Assembly (NCBI RefSeq): GCF_963676935.1
Contig: NZ_OY781470.1
Coordinates: 2,514,680-2,578,679 of the forward strand
DNA length: 64,000 bases
Origin: Halarcobacter sp.
GTDB lineage: Bacteria; Campylobacterota; Campylobacteria; Campylobacterales; Arcobacteraceae
Direction: 5' to 3'
Made by a program: the position numbers and the translations under genes. Under the pieces are notes generated by a model, which saw only the letters and a list, made by a program, of their open reading frames with translations, had not been told where the DNA came from and did not search any database. Below, in pieces: positions 27,782 to 37,406 of this stretch (position 1 is its first letter; each line of letters begins with the position of its first letter).

Positions 27782-27993
27782 AGGCTTCCTTTTAAATATC
27801 ATATAAATAATGACATAAGTCACAATATTTAAACCTATAATATAAAAAACTTAATAAAACAAGCTTAATCATTAGTATTAAAAATATACAATTTATCTTA
27901 AATGGGCAATTAATTAACTAATTTACTTAAAAATAGATTTAGAAATAGTTTCTTATACTTTATATGCTAAACAAATTATTATAAGGATATGTC

Positions 27994-28086
27994 ATGTTTA
28001 TTACAGAAATAGCTATTTTTGTTGTATGTGGTCTTATTGCTTTTACGATTGTAAGTGGAATAGTAAGTGCTTTTGTAAGAGATTAA
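27994..28086 (+). CDS. 30-residue membrane protein, paralogue of the one at 24313
   Basis: ATG at 27994 with AAGGAT eight bases upstream, stop at 28084-28086. The product is one hydrophobic helix with the start M-F-ITEI, the core IFVVCGLIAFTIVSGI and the end SAFVRD. It parallels the 24313 protein position by position, and both genes lie just outside the met transporter cluster. The 170-base gap before it shows only AT-rich promoter-like sequence. No known family is recognised. Confidence 0.6.
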   Translation: MFITEIAIFVVCGLIAFTIVSGIVSAFVRD

Positions 28087-28093
28087 TTTTAAT

Positions 28094-28126
28094 AATGAGT
28101 AAAAAAGAATAACTTTTTTACTCATT
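28094..28126. terminator. Convergent terminator, mini-protein / rho
   Basis: Perfect 14-bp stem AATGAGTAAAAAAG / CTTTTTTACTCATT around loop AATAA. Its right arm includes the rho stop region. Confidence 0.75.
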
Positions 28127-29458
28127 CATTCCTGCAAAAAACTCTTCGTTGTTTTTTGTCTTTTGCATTTTTGAATATAAAAATTTAAGTGCTTCAACTT
28201 CATCCATTGAACCAATTGCATTTCTAAGTATCCAAGTTTTTTGTAATATTTCAGGAGTAAGTAATAATTCCTCTTTTCTAGTACCAGATTTAATAATATC
28301 AAGTGCAGGATAAACTCTTCTATTTGCTGCATTTCTAGATAATACAACTTCTGAGTTACCTGTACCTTTAAACTCTTCAAAAATAACTTCATCCATTTTT
28401 GAACCAGTTTCTATAAGTGCAGTTGAGATAATAGTTAAAGAACCACCCTCTTCTATATTTCTTGCAGCACCAAAAAATCTTTTTGGCTTGTGTAATGCAT
28501 TTGCATCAACCCCACCTGAAAGTACTTTTCCAGAACTTGGTGTTACTGTATTATATGCTCTAGCTAATCTTGTTATTGAATCAAGTAAAATTACTACATC
28601 TTTTTTCATCTCAACAAGTCTTTTTGCTTTTTCAATAACAATCTCTGCAACTCTAACATGGTTATGTGCAGGAAGGTCAAATGTAGATGAATAAACTTCA
28701 CCCTTAACACTTCTTTGCATATCTGTAACCTCTTCAGGTCTTTCATCAATTAATAAAACCATTAAATGTGTTTCAGGATGATTTCTAGTAATACCATGAG
28801 CTAACTCTTTTAAAAGTTCAGTTTTACCTGTTTTTGGAGGTGCCACTATTAAACCCCTTTGTCCTTTACCCATTGGAGCAAATAGATCTAACATTCTACC
28901 TGTCATTCTAGTTTGATCATATTCAAATGAGAATCTTTCAGTTGAATAAAGAGGTGTTAAGTTGTCAAATAGAGGTCTGTTTTTTGATTCATTTATAGGT
29001 AGATAATTAATAGCTTCAATTTTAAGTAAAGCATTATATTTTTCACTATCTTTATTTGGTGGTCTTACTTGTCCAGTAACAATATCCCCAGTTCTTAAAG
29101 CGAACTTTCTAATTTGTGTTGCAGATACATAAGAATCATTTGAAGTATCAGAAAAGTTTCCATCTATTGCTCTTAAGAAACCAAATCCACCATCTTTTAT
29201 CTCTAATATTCCAGTGAAAAGAATAAATCCGCCTTGGTCAATTTGTGACTTTAAGATATTAAACATTAAGTCTTGTCTTTTTAGCTCTTGTGGATTTTCA
29301 ACTTCCAAATCTTTCGCTATTTTTAAAAGTTCTTCAAGTGGTAATTGTCTTAATTGTTCAATTTTATAACCTTCTACAGGTACATGAGTTCTAGTTTTTT
29401 TCCCATTGCCGTTAGAGGCTCTTGTAGTTTTTTTAGTTTGAGTTTTTGACTCTTCCAT
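28118..29458 (-). CDS. rho: Transcription termination factor Rho
   Basis: 446 residues. N-terminal lysine-rich extension, then [24 protein letters not shown] (Rho_N), an OSB/cold-shock RNA-binding domain ([12 protein letters not shown], residues about 75-155), and the RecA-like motor with Walker [12 protein letters not shown] near 206-216, [16 protein letters not shown], and the R-loop and Q-loop region [22 protein letters not shown]. It is the hexameric RNA helicase that ends transcription. It is monocistronic here. Confidence 0.97.
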   Translation of the reverse strand: MEESKTQTKKTTRASNGNGKKTRTHVPVEGYKIEQLRQLPLEELLKIAKDLEVENPQELKRQDLMFNILKSQIDQGGFILFTGILEIKDGGFGFLRAIDGNFSDTSNDSYVSATQIRKFALRTGDIVTGQVRPPNKDSEKYNALLKIEAINYLPINESKNRPLFDNLTPLYSTERFSFEYDQTRMTGRMLDLFAPMGKGQRGLIVAPPKTGKTELLKELAHGITRNHPETHLMVLLIDERPEEVTDMQRSVKGEVYSSTFDLPAHNHVRVAEIVIEKAKRLVEMKKDVVILLDSITRLARAYNTVTPSSGKVLSGGVDANALHKPKRFFGAARNIEEGGSLTIISTALIETGSKMDEVIFEEFKGTGNSEVVLSRNAANRRVYPALDIIKSGTRKEELLLTPEILQKTWILRNAIGSMDEVEALKFLYSKMQKTKNNEEFFAGMNE

Positions 29459-29590
29459 AAGATTGTTTTGCCTTTATAGATTTTATATACTAATTGTGGT
29501 TTAAATTTTGTAGTTTCGTTTAGTATTTTTTAAGTGGTGTAATTTTAGTCTTTATTTTTAAATTTGTCAATAAAATGAATAGAGAATAAA

Positions 29591-29617
29591 AAAGGTGCCT
29601 AAAAAATAGACACCTTT
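29591..29617. terminator. Terminator of the peroxiredoxin gene
   Basis: AAAGGTG pairs with CACCTTT and the stem continues after a bulge with CTA/TAG. It lies 25 bases after the stop of the minus-strand peroxiredoxin. Confidence 0.6.
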
Positions 29618-29641
29618 ATATTGTTTAATAATAAGTAATTA

Positions 29642-30238
29642 TTATAAATCACCCTCATGTTTGCTTAAGTATTCAGCTACACCTTCAGTTGTATCTTTCA
29701 TACCTTCATCACCTTTGTTCCATCCTGCAGGACAAACTTCACCATGCTCATTAGTAAATAACATAGTATCTACCATTCTAATCATTTCATCAATATTTCT
29801 TCCAAGTGGTAAATCATTGATTACTGCATGTCTTATTGTACCATCTTTATCAATTAGGAAAGAACCTCTTAAAGCTACAGAATCACCAAATAATACATCA
29901 TAGTCTCTAGAAATTTGTTTAGAAAGGTCTGCAACTAATGGGAATTTAACTCTTCCAATTCCACCATTTTCAACTGCAGTTTCTCTCCACGCAAAGTGAG
30001 AGAATTGAGAATCTACTGAACAACCAATTACAGAAATTCCTCTTGATTCAAACTCTTCAATTCTTTTTGAGAATGCAATGATTTCTGATGGACAAACGAA
30101 AGTAAAGTCTAGTGGATAGAAAAATAATACCGCACCTTTTTCACCAATATTATCATATAAATTAAAATCTTCAACGATTTGACCATCTGCAAGTACAGCT
30201 GTTGCTGTAAAATCTGGAGCTTTTTTTGTTACTAACAT
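29642..30238 (-). CDS. Typical 2-Cys peroxiredoxin
   Basis: 198 residues, AhpC/TSA family. The peroxidatic Cys49 is in YPLDFTFVCPSE and the resolving Cys169 in EHGEVCPAGW. The SRDYDVLFGDSVALRGSFLID segment (110-130) is typical of the TsaA group common in Campylobacterota. It reduces hydrogen peroxide and alkyl or peroxynitrite peroxides using thioredoxin. It is divergent from a ferredoxin gene across 272 bases of AT-rich sequence that shows no further gene. Confidence 0.95.
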   Translation of the reverse strand: MLVTKKAPDFTATAVLADGQIVEDFNLYDNIGEKGAVLFFYPLDFTFVCPSEIIAFSKRIEEFESRGISVIGCSVDSQFSHFAWRETAVENGGIGRVKFPLVADLSKQISRDYDVLFGDSVALRGSFLIDKDGTIRHAVINDLPLGRNIDEMIRMVDTMLFTNEHGEVCPAGWNKGDEGMKDTTEGVAEYLSKHEGDL

Positions 30239-30510
30239 GTAATTTCCTTTTATTAAAATTAATTTTGTAAATGCAATTATAGTATAAAATTTTTAAATAA
30301 AAAAGACCATTTAATATTAAGTTTTAAAATTTAAGATATGTTTTATTTTTGGAAAAAAATTATCCAATAATAGAGTAGTGTAAACTTTAATAATACTAAA
30401 AATGTTAATTTTTGATAAAGATAAATATTAACTTAACTTATAATCATAGAATTTAAAGTTTAATTAATTTTTAATGTGCTAAAGTTTATTAAATTTTACA
30501 AGGAGTCAAA

Positions 30511-30768
30511 ATGGCAGTAAAGATTACTGATATTTGTATCAACTGTGACGCATGTTTAGATGAATGTCCAACTGAGTCAATCGTTGATAATGATGAAAAC
30601 CCAACAGGTGAAGATATTTATTATGTAAATGCAGAAACATGTACAGAGTGTGTTGGAGACAATGATGCACCAGCATGTGCAGATGCATGTCCTACTGAGG
30701 GTTGTATTGTATGGGATAATCCAACAACTGAAGGTGCAGTTGACGGGCAACCTGTAGTAGAAGACTAA
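30511..30768 (+). CDS. 2[4Fe-4S] ferredoxin
   Basis: 85 residues. First cluster motif CINCDACLDECP, second cluster CTECVGDNDAPACADACP, where the CxxC spacing is enlarged by an insert, as in the Allochromatium/YfhL-type ferredoxins. The C-terminus is acidic. It carries electrons at low potential, for example to pyruvate or 2-oxoglutarate oxidoreductases. AAGGAG precedes the ATG and a strong terminator follows. Confidence 0.92.
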   Translation: MAVKITDICINCDACLDECPTESIVDNDENPTGEDIYYVNAETCTECVGDNDAPACADACPTEGCIVWDNPTTEGAVDGQPVVED

Positions 30769-30791
30769 TAATAAATAAATTAAATATTTAC

Positions 30792-30832
30792 AAAAGGCAA
30801 GTAGTATTTTTCAAACTACTTGCCTTTTTTTA
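30792..30832 (+). terminator. Rho-independent terminator of the ferredoxin gene
   Basis: AAAAGGCAAGTAGT pairs perfectly with ACTACTTGCCTTTT, followed by a long T-run. Confidence 0.9.
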
Positions 30833-30842
30833 TTTTTTTAGG

Positions 30843-30848
30843 TATAAT
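30843..30848 (+). promoter_or_regulatory. -10 box of ndk
   Basis: Perfect TATAAT in TAGGTATAATCC, 34 bases before the ndk ATG and directly after the ferredoxin terminator. Confidence 0.6.
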
Positions 30849-30882
30849 CCGCGGCTTAAAAATTAAATGAGGAAATGATCAT

Positions 30883-31296
30883 ATGGAACAAACATTATCA
30901 ATCATCAAACCTGATGCAGTTGCAAAGAATGTTGTAGGTAAAATCTTAGACAGATTTGAGTCAAATGGATTAAGAATAGCAGCTACTAAAAAAATTCAAT
31001 TATCTAAAGCTGATGCAGAAGCTTTTTATGCAGTACATGCAGAAAGACCTTTCTTCGGTGAATTAGTTGATTTCATGATTTCTGGACCAGTTGTAGTTTC
31101 AGTACTTGAAGGTGAAAATGCAATGGCTAAAAATAGAGAATTAATGGGTGCAACTAACCCTAAAGAAGCAGCTGCTGGTACAATCAGAGCTGATTTTGCT
31201 GAATCTATTGACGCTAATGCAGTTCATGGTTCTGACTCTTTAGAGAATGCAGCAATCGAAATTAAGTTTTTCTTTTCAGATAGAGAAATCTGCTAA
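30883..31296 (+). CDS. ndk: Nucleoside diphosphate kinase
   Basis: 137 residues, standard length. It transfers phosphate between nucleoside tri- and diphosphates through His115 in the signature [28 protein letters not shown] and [17 protein letters not shown] are also diagnostic. It is the first gene of a tight plus-strand run continuing to fabH. Confidence 0.97.
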   Translation: MEQTLSIIKPDAVAKNVVGKILDRFESNGLRIAATKKIQLSKADAEAFYAVHAERPFFGELVDFMISGPVVVSVLEGENAMAKNRELMGATNPKEAAAGTIRADFAESIDANAVHGSDSLENAAIEIKFFFSDREIC

Positions 31297-31314
31297 GAAC
31301 TTCTAAATTACCCA

Positions 31315-31692
31315 ATGAAAATCGAGTTTAGAAAAGTCCCTCAGACTCCAAAAGAGTTTAGCGCTGAATTCAATTCAGTAAAAATTGAAGGTACTTTTTG
31401 TAAAATGTCGCCATCTTTAGTTAAAATTGATGGTAAACTAACAGGAATAACTTCTATTACTTGTGCAAGATGTGGACAAGATGAAACTGTAACTTTAGAT
31501 GAAGATATAAATTTTATTTTAAGTGATGGTATATATAAGTCAAGTTCTGAAGAAGATGACTTAATAATAGAGATAGAAGATAGCCTGATAAATTTTGATG
31601 AAATTATCGAAAGTGAAATTTCATCTATCCAAAGCGATTATTACATTTGTTCTGAATGTGAGAATTCAGACTTTGTTGAAAAAGAATACTAA
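31315..31692 (+). CDS. YceD/DUF177-family protein
   Basis: 125 residues. Position directly before rpmF and plsX, and the CARCGQ segment plus a second CSEC near the C-terminus, are characteristic of the YceD (DUF177) family, linked in other bacteria and plants to 23S rRNA accumulation or processing. The two Cys pairs may bind zinc. It starts 18 bases after ndk and ends 14 bases before rpmF. Confidence 0.8.
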   Translation: MKIEFRKVPQTPKEFSAEFNSVKIEGTFCKMSPSLVKIDGKLTGITSITCARCGQDETVTLDEDINFILSDGIYKSSSEEDDLIIEIEDSLINFDEIIESEISSIQSDYYICSECENSDFVEKEY

Positions 31693-31706
31693 ATAAGGAG
31701 AGAAAA

Positions 31707-31859
31707 ATGGCAGTACCTAAGAGAAGAGTATCTCATACTAGAGCAGCTAAAAGAAGAACTCACTATAAAATTACTTTAAAAAGACCGGTAAAAGATAGTG
31801 ATGGTAGTTGGAAAATGCCTCATATGGTTAACCCAAATACTGGTGAATATAAAAGCTAA
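31707..31859 (+). CDS. rpmF: 50S ribosomal protein L32
   Basis: 50 residues, with the L32 signature [20 protein letters not shown] at the N-terminus. The ATG at 31707 has AAGGAGAG in front. The zinc-binding Cys pairs of some L32 proteins are absent, so this is the Cys-free form. The stop overlaps the plsX start as TAATG. Confidence 0.96.
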   Translation: MAVPKRRVSHTRAAKRRTHYKITLKRPVKDSDGSWKMPHMVNPNTGEYKS

Positions 31860-32851
31860 TGCTAAAAATAGCTATTGACGCAATGGGTGGGGACTTTGGT
31901 CCCGAACCTATTATAGAGGGTTTAGTTTTAGCCCTTAGAAATAATAATACTTTTACTGCAATTGCAGTAGGAGATGAAAAGCAAATAAAACCTTTAATTC
32001 CAAACTATCTTGCAAATAGAATTGAAATACTTCATACAGAAGATGTAATTAGTATGTCAGACACTGCAACAGATGCACTTAAAAGAAAAGAATCAACAAT
32101 TTATAAAGCAATTGAGCTAGTAAAAAATGAAGAAGCAGATGCAGTAGTATCAGCTGGTCATTCTGGAGCTTCTATGTCTTTAGCAACATTAAGAATAGGA
32201 AGAATCAAAGGTGTTAGTAGACCTGCAATTGCAACTCTTATGCCAACTAGTGAAAATCAAAATACACTTGTATTAGATGTTGGTGCTAATGTAGATTGTG
32301 AAGCAAAAAATCTTTATGAATTTGCAGTAATGGGACAAGTTTATGCAGAAGATGTATTACAACTTGATGATCCACTTATTGGTCTATTAAGTAATGGTGA
32401 AGAAGAGAGTAAAGGAAATGAAGTTACAAAAGAAGCATTTAAACTAATATCAAAAGTACCAAACTTCGCAGGAAATGTTGAAGGAAGTGACGTATTCAAA
32501 GGAACAGTTGATGTTGTTGTTTGTGATGGATTTATTGGTAATATTTTACTAAAAACTGCTGAAGGTGTAGCAGATACAATTGGTAAAATTATTAAGAAAA
32601 ATTTAAAAAGATCTCTTATCTCAATTACTGGTGCAGTATTAATGAGAAAAGTATTTAAAAACTTAAAAGTTAGAGTTGACTATGCTGAATATGGCGGAGC
32701 ACCACTTTTAGGTGTAAAAGCTCCTGTAATTATAGCACATGGAAAATCTAATCCAAAAGCTATTCAAAACGCTATTTTTCAAGCAATAAATAGTGCAAGC
32801 TCAAATTTAAATAATGATATTGAAGAGAGATTAGAAAAATATAGTTCATAA
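31859..32851 (+). CDS. plsX: Phosphate acyltransferase
   Basis: 330 residues. It makes acyl-phosphate from acyl-ACP for phospholipid synthesis. [16 protein letters not shown] at the N-terminus, [15 protein letters not shown] (about 95-109), and [24 protein letters not shown] near the C-terminus are diagnostic. It is translationally coupled to rpmF. Confidence 0.96.
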   Translation: MLKIAIDAMGGDFGPEPIIEGLVLALRNNNTFTAIAVGDEKQIKPLIPNYLANRIEILHTEDVISMSDTATDALKRKESTIYKAIELVKNEEADAVVSAGHSGASMSLATLRIGRIKGVSRPAIATLMPTSENQNTLVLDVGANVDCEAKNLYEFAVMGQVYAEDVLQLDDPLIGLLSNGEEESKGNEVTKEAFKLISKVPNFAGNVEGSDVFKGTVDVVVCDGFIGNILLKTAEGVADTIGKIIKKNLKRSLISITGAVLMRKVFKNLKVRVDYAEYGGAPLLGVKAPVIIAHGKSNPKAIQNAIFQAINSASSNLNNDIEERLEKYSS

Positions 32852-32876
32852 AACTTTTGTTTTTTAAGGAATTTTA

Positions 32877-33875
32877 ATGGCATATGCAGCATTTAGATCA
32901 ATTGGAGCTTACATTCCTCCTAAAATTATGACAAACTTTGATTTTGAAAAAATTATTGATACCTCAGATGAATGGATTACTAAAAGAACTGGTATAAAAG
33001 AAAGAAGACTAGCTGAAGATAATGAAGCTTCATCAGATTTAGGAGCAAGAGCAGCAAAACAAGCGATAGAAAGAGCGGGTATTGCTAAAGAAGATATAGA
33101 TTTAGTAATCTGTGCTACAGTTACTCCTGATTACCTATGTATGCCTTCAACAGCATGTTTAATAGCTTCAAAACTTGAACTACCACCGGTACAAGCATTT
33201 GATGTAAGTGCTGCGTGTACAGGTTTTGTTTACGCAACATCAATAGCAAAAGCTTTTATTGAATCTGGAATGAAAAAAAATGTTCTAATTATTGGAGCTG
33301 AAAAATATAGTTCTATTTTAGATTATACAGATAGAGCAACTTGTTTTATATTTGGTGATGGTGCAGGTGCAGCAATAATATCAGCTACTGAAAATAAAGA
33401 GGAAGCTATTATTGATGTTAATTGTTCTAGTGATGGTAATTATGATGACCTTATAAAAACTCCTGGTGGGGGAAGTAAAAATCCTTGTTCTCAAGAAGTT
33501 TTAGATAATAAAATGGCTTGTATAAGAATGAAAGGTAATGAAACATTCAAACTTGCAGTTAAGACACTATCTTCTGATGTAAAAGAATTACTTGAAAAAA
33601 ATAGTTTAACAAATGAAGATATTAAACATTTTATACCACATCAAGCAAATTATAGAATAATAAAAGCTGTTGGAGATTCATTAAATCTAACAGAAGAACA
33701 AATTGTATTAACTGTACATAAATATGGTAATACATCTGCAGCTTCTATCCCTATGGCAATGAATGATGCCTTTGAAGAGGGGAAAATAAAAGCAGGAGAC
33801 AATATCCTTTTTGACGCTTTTGGAGCTGGACTTACATGGGGAAGTGCAATTTTCCCATTTTCACCTAAAAAATAA
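32877..33875 (+). CDS. fabH: 3-oxoacyl-ACP synthase III
   Basis: 332 residues. It starts fatty acid synthesis by condensing acyl-CoA with malonyl-ACP. Catalytic triad Cys114 in FDVSAACTGFVYA, His in FIPHQANYRII and Asn in YGNTSAASIP. It completes the conserved yceD-rpmF-plsX-fabH order. Confidence 0.96.
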   Translation: MAYAAFRSIGAYIPPKIMTNFDFEKIIDTSDEWITKRTGIKERRLAEDNEASSDLGARAAKQAIERAGIAKEDIDLVICATVTPDYLCMPSTACLIASKLELPPVQAFDVSAACTGFVYATSIAKAFIESGMKKNVLIIGAEKYSSILDYTDRATCFIFGDGAGAAIISATENKEEAIIDVNCSSDGNYDDLIKTPGGGSKNPCSQEVLDNKMACIRMKGNETFKLAVKTLSSDVKELLEKNSLTNEDIKHFIPHQANYRIIKAVGDSLNLTEEQIVLTVHKYGNTSAASIPMAMNDAFEEGKIKAGDNILFDAFGAGLTWGSAIFPFSPKK

Positions 33876-33876
33876 A

Positions 33877-33903
33877 TTATAGAAAAGCTTTTGCTTTTTT
33901 ATA
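33877..33903 (+). terminator. Terminator after fabH
   Basis: AAAAGC / GCTTTT with loop TTTT, extended by TATA on both sides, directly after the fabH stop and running into T residues. Confidence 0.7.
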
Positions 33904-34058
33904 ATATTGCTTAACTTTCATAATTTTTATACTATTTTATAAATATAGATCCTTATGGGAATTATATTTGCATATATAAACTTTATATTTATAATTTTTA
34001 TTAAAAAAGTATTTAAGTTTCTTACAATACAATATATAAACTACTCATAGGATTTTGC

Positions 34059-35966
34059 ATGAAATCAGTCTCTATCAAATTTAAAATTCTTACTTTAATC
34101 ATTAGTATTATTATTACAATGTCTATATTAGTTTTACTAATCTCTTTTTATGAAACAAAGGCTTTAACAAATATTCAAATTAAACAATTTGAAGATAAAG
34201 CTTATTCTCAAAAAGAAAAAGAGCTAAATAGTTATATTGAAATAGTAAGTAATATACTAAAAAAAGACTACAACAAGTATGGCAAAGAGGGAAAAGACAA
34301 TCTACTTGAACAAATTAGAAGTATAAGATTTGGGGAAAATGGTTATTTCTGGATACACAGTTTAGATTTAAAAATGATAATGCACCCTCTAAACCCTGAA
34401 TTAGAAGGGAAGGATATTTCTAAATATAAAGATGAAAATGGAAAATTTATATTTAAAGAAATGAATAAAATTGCTTTATCAAAAGGTGATGGTATTATAA
34501 AATATTATGCTCCAAAACCAAATGAAGAGAAACAAAAAGCAAAATTTTCACATGTTTTTTTATTTAAACCTCTTGGATGGGTTATAGGTACAGGAGCATA
34601 TGTTGATGATGTAGAGCAGAGTGTTAGTAAAATGCAAAAAGAAAGTATTAGTCAAACAAAAAGTATTATTCTAAAAATCTCTTTATTAACCATTGCTTTA
34701 ATTATGTTTTCTTATTTTGTTATTATATTTGTATTCAACTATGTGATTAAAAAACCTATAGTAGAATTTAAATATTATTTTAATAACTTTTTGAAGTTTA
34801 TAACCCTTGAAACAAATAAATACACTCCATCAGAAGTTCATAATAAAGATGAAATTGGTGAATTGATGATAATGATTAATAATACAGCAAATGAATTTGA
34901 TAAGAAATTAAAAGATGATATGAAAGTTATGGGAGAAGTTGTTTTAACAGCGGATAGAATCGAACAAGGTATTTTTAGATGTAATATTCACTCAGAGAGT
35001 AAAAATCCAATGATTATGACCCTAAAAAAATCTTTAAATAAAATGCTTCATGTTTTAAATGGAAATATGGAAAGGATTAAAGGGGCACTAGAAGATTATG
35101 AAAGCCACAACTATACAACACGAGTTCCTATAGATAAAAAATATAAAGATACCATGCTAGCAGTAATGAACTCAATAAATAAGCTAGGAGAGACCTTAGG
35201 AGAGAACGCAAAAAGTAACCTGCATAATGGAGAGACGTTAGAGGATAACTCAACAACAATGACAAACTCAATGGAAAACCTAGCAGTAAAAGCGAATGAA
35301 CAAGCAGCAAGCCTAGAAGAGACAGCAGCAGCAGTAGAAGAGATCACCTCAATAACAAGAGGAAACGCAGAGAATGCTACAAAAATGGCAACACTAGGAA
35401 AAACAGTAAGAGATTCAGTAACAACAGGTGAAGACTTAGCCACAAAAACAGCCTTATCAATGGATGAGATAAATGAAAAAGTAACAGCAATAAATGAAGC
35501 GATTAATGTAATAGATCAAATAGCCTTCCAAACAAATATACTTTCTTTAAATGCAGCAGTAGAAGCAGCAACAGCAGGAGAAGCAGGGAAAGGTTTTGCA
35601 GTAGTAGCACAAGAAGTAAGAAACCTAGCAAGTAGAAGTGCCCAAGCAGCAAAAGAGATAAAAGAATTAGTAGAAGATGCAAACCTAAAAGCAAATGAAG
35701 GGAAAGTAATATCAGATAATATGATAGAAGGATATAAAGAGTTAAATACACATATAAGTGAAACAATCCATATCATAGAAGATGTAAGTGTAGCATCAAA
35801 AGAACAGATGACAGGTATAGAACAAATCAATGATACAATAACAATGCTAGATAGAGTAACACAAGAGAATGCAAATGAAGCTAATCAAGTAAAAGAGATA
35901 GCAAAAGAAGTATCAGCAATGGCAAATGAATTAGTGCAAGATGCCAAAAATAAGAGATTTAACTAA
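34059..35966 (+). CDS. Methyl-accepting chemotaxis protein with Cache sensor
   Basis: 635 residues. TM1 at about 9-32. The periplasmic part (about 35-200) is a single Cache domain, with FGENGYFWIHSLDLKMIMHP and GWVIGTGAYVDDVEQ. TM2 is at about 208-230, followed by a HAMP-like and linker region. The signalling domain ends with the conserved tip DQIAFQTNILSLNAAVEAAT. Codon use changes near base 35170: the signalling half prefers CTA, GCA, ACA and TCA, which also produces long antisense open frames. It is followed 9 bases later by a PAS protein. Cache ligands are often small acids; the ligand here is unknown. Confidence 0.93.
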   Translation: MKSVSIKFKILTLIISIIITMSILVLLISFYETKALTNIQIKQFEDKAYSQKEKELNSYIEIVSNILKKDYNKYGKEGKDNLLEQIRSIRFGENGYFWIHSLDLKMIMHPLNPELEGKDISKYKDENGKFIFKEMNKIALSKGDGIIKYYAPKPNEEKQKAKFSHVFLFKPLGWVIGTGAYVDDVEQSVSKMQKESISQTKSIILKISLLTIALIMFSYFVIIFVFNYVIKKPIVEFKYYFNNFLKFITLETNKYTPSEVHNKDEIGELMIMINNTANEFDKKLKDDMKVMGEVVLTADRIEQGIFRCNIHSESKNPMIMTLKKSLNKMLHVLNGNMERIKGALEDYESHNYTTRVPIDKKYKDTMLAVMNSINKLGETLGENAKSNLHNGETLEDNSTTMTNSMENLAVKANEQAASLEETAAAVEEITSITRGNAENATKMATLGKTVRDSVTTGEDLATKTALSMDEINEKVTAINEAINVIDQIAFQTNILSLNAAVEAATAGEAGKGFAVVAQEVRNLASRSAQAAKEIKELVEDANLKANEGKVISDNMIEGYKELNTHISETIHIIEDVSVASKEQMTGIEQINDTITMLDRVTQENANEANQVKEIAKEVSAMANELVQDAKNKRFN

Positions 35967-35975
35967 GGAGAAGTA

Positions 35976-36380
35976 ATGGCAGCAGGACAAGAGACAGTTT
36001 TAGATGAATATGCATTCTTAGTTAGTGAGACAGATGAAAAAGGTATAATAAGATTTGCCAATGATGATTTTTGTAAAATAGCAGAATATAGCCTAGAAGA
36101 GTTAATAGGAGAGCCTCATAATAAAGTAAGGGATCCTGAGATGCCAAAGAAGGCTTTTAAATCTTTATGGGATACAGTACAAAAAGGTGAGATTTGGACA
36201 GGATACGTAAAAAATGCAACAAAATCAGGAGGATATTATTGGGTATATGCTACAGTATATCCATTTGAAAGTTGTGATGGTTCTAAAGGTTATCTTTCTT
36301 GTAGAAGAAAACCTTCTAGAGAAGAAATTGACGCGATTAAGGAAGTTTACAAACAATGGAATTTAGAAGAGGGGAAATAA
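35976..36380 (+). CDS. Stand-alone PAS-domain protein (CetB/Aer-like)
   Basis: 134 residues, a single PAS domain. FLVSETDEKGIIRFANDDFCKIAEYSLEE, then GEPHNKVRDPEMPKKAFKSLWDTV and GYYWVYATVYP are the pattern of FAD-binding PAS domains in Aer and in Campylobacter CetB. AAGGAG overlaps the end of the receptor gene. As in the CetA/CetB energy-taxis pair, a separate PAS sensor is likely to work with the membrane receptor encoded just upstream. Redox sensing through FAD is inferred. Confidence 0.82.
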   Translation: MAAGQETVLDEYAFLVSETDEKGIIRFANDDFCKIAEYSLEELIGEPHNKVRDPEMPKKAFKSLWDTVQKGEIWTGYVKNATKSGGYYWVYATVYPFESCDGSKGYLSCRRKPSREEIDAIKEVYKQWNLEEGK

Positions 36381-36396
36381 GCTCTTCTAGTTTTAT

Positions 36397-36717
36397 TTAT
36401 AAATATTGAACTAATCCCATATAAAATATTGTTCCTAAAAATATTGATACTAAATAGTTTTTCATAATTAGATGTAAAACTATAGTAAAAAATATAGCTC
36501 CTAACTCTTTTATTCCATAAGGGTATAAAGAAAAATCAATATCTTTTAAAGTATAAAAAATTAGTATTGTAAGTATTATTGCAGGGAAATATTTTCCAAT
36601 AAACTCTAAAGATGCAGGCAATTCTGCTTTTTTAAAAAATATAAATGGGAAAGCTCTTGTAAATATATTAACTGCTGTCATTACACCAATTGCTAAAAAT
36701 ATTTCAATATTACTCAT
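36397..36717 (-). CDS. azlD: AzlD-family branched-chain amino acid exporter subunit
   Basis: 106 residues, four hydrophobic helices. FLAIGVMTAVNIFTRAFPFI is the typical AzlD N-terminus and LPASLEFIGKYFPAIILTIL the second segment. It works with AzlC. It overlaps azlC by eight bases. Confidence 0.88.
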   Translation of the reverse strand: MSNIEIFLAIGVMTAVNIFTRAFPFIFFKKAELPASLEFIGKYFPAIILTILIFYTLKDIDFSLYPYGIKELGAIFFTIVLHLIMKNYLVSIFLGTIFYMGLVQYL

Positions 36718-37399
36718 TATTTTCTAACCTAGCCCTAAATAAAAATAATACTATTAAAGATAAAATAATAGAGGTGATAAGCATCTTATCCGTTGGAACT
36801 AAAATAAAAGCGATGATAGATGTGAATGCTCCAATTAAAAATGGTATTTTATTTTTTAAATTCTTATATTGTTCAATACATAAAACTACAAATAAAGCTG
36901 TCAAAGAAAACTCTAATCCTGCAGTATCAAAATCTATATTTGTACCAACTATTGCACCAAGTGTTGAACCAATAAACCAATAACTTTGATTAAAAGCACA
37001 TAAAAAGAAGTAATACCATCTCTTTTTTAACTGCTCATCATCTTTTATAGTAGTTAATAACGCGTATGTCTCATCAGTTAATGCAAATATCAAATACGGC
37101 TTTAACTTACCTGCTTTTTTAAATCTTTTTAATAAAGATAAGCCATAAAATGATTGTCTTAGATTTACAAACCACGAGGCAATAGCAATATCTATAAGCC
37201 CTGCTTTTACATTAAAAAAATTGATAGCAACAAACTGTAATGCACCAGCATAAATAAATAAAGACATAATTGGTGCATAAAACCAAGGGTAATTAAAAGA
37301 TACTAAAAGTAAACCAAAGGCAAAACCTAAAACACTGTATCCCATCATAACAGGAATAGATATTTTAAATGCTGTTTTTATCTCTCTTTCGTATTTCAA
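36710..37399 (-). CDS. azlC: AzlC-family branched-chain amino acid exporter subunit
   Basis: 229 residues. ISIPVMMGYSVLGFAFGLLL near the N-terminus, AGALQFVAINFF near residues 52-63, and LTDETYALLTT near 108-118 are AzlC hallmarks. With AzlD it forms a LIV-E type exporter of branched-chain amino acids and analogues. Confidence 0.9.
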   Translation of the reverse strand: MKYEREIKTAFKISIPVMMGYSVLGFAFGLLLVSFNYPWFYAPIMSLFIYAGALQFVAINFFNVKAGLIDIAIASWFVNLRQSFYGLSLLKRFKKAGKLKPYLIFALTDETYALLTTIKDDEQLKKRWYYFFLCAFNQSYWFIGSTLGAIVGTNIDFDTAGLEFSLTALFVVLCIEQYKNLKNKIPFLIGAFTSIIAFILVPTDKMLITSIILSLIVLFLFRARLENNE

Positions 37400-37406
37400 T
37401 ATAAAA

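Noticed and set aside
35111-35830. Long antisense open frames on the minus strand within the chemoreceptor gene
   Set aside because: They are a by-product of the biased codon use of the signalling half; no ribosome site or family pattern, and the plus-strand receptor is certain.
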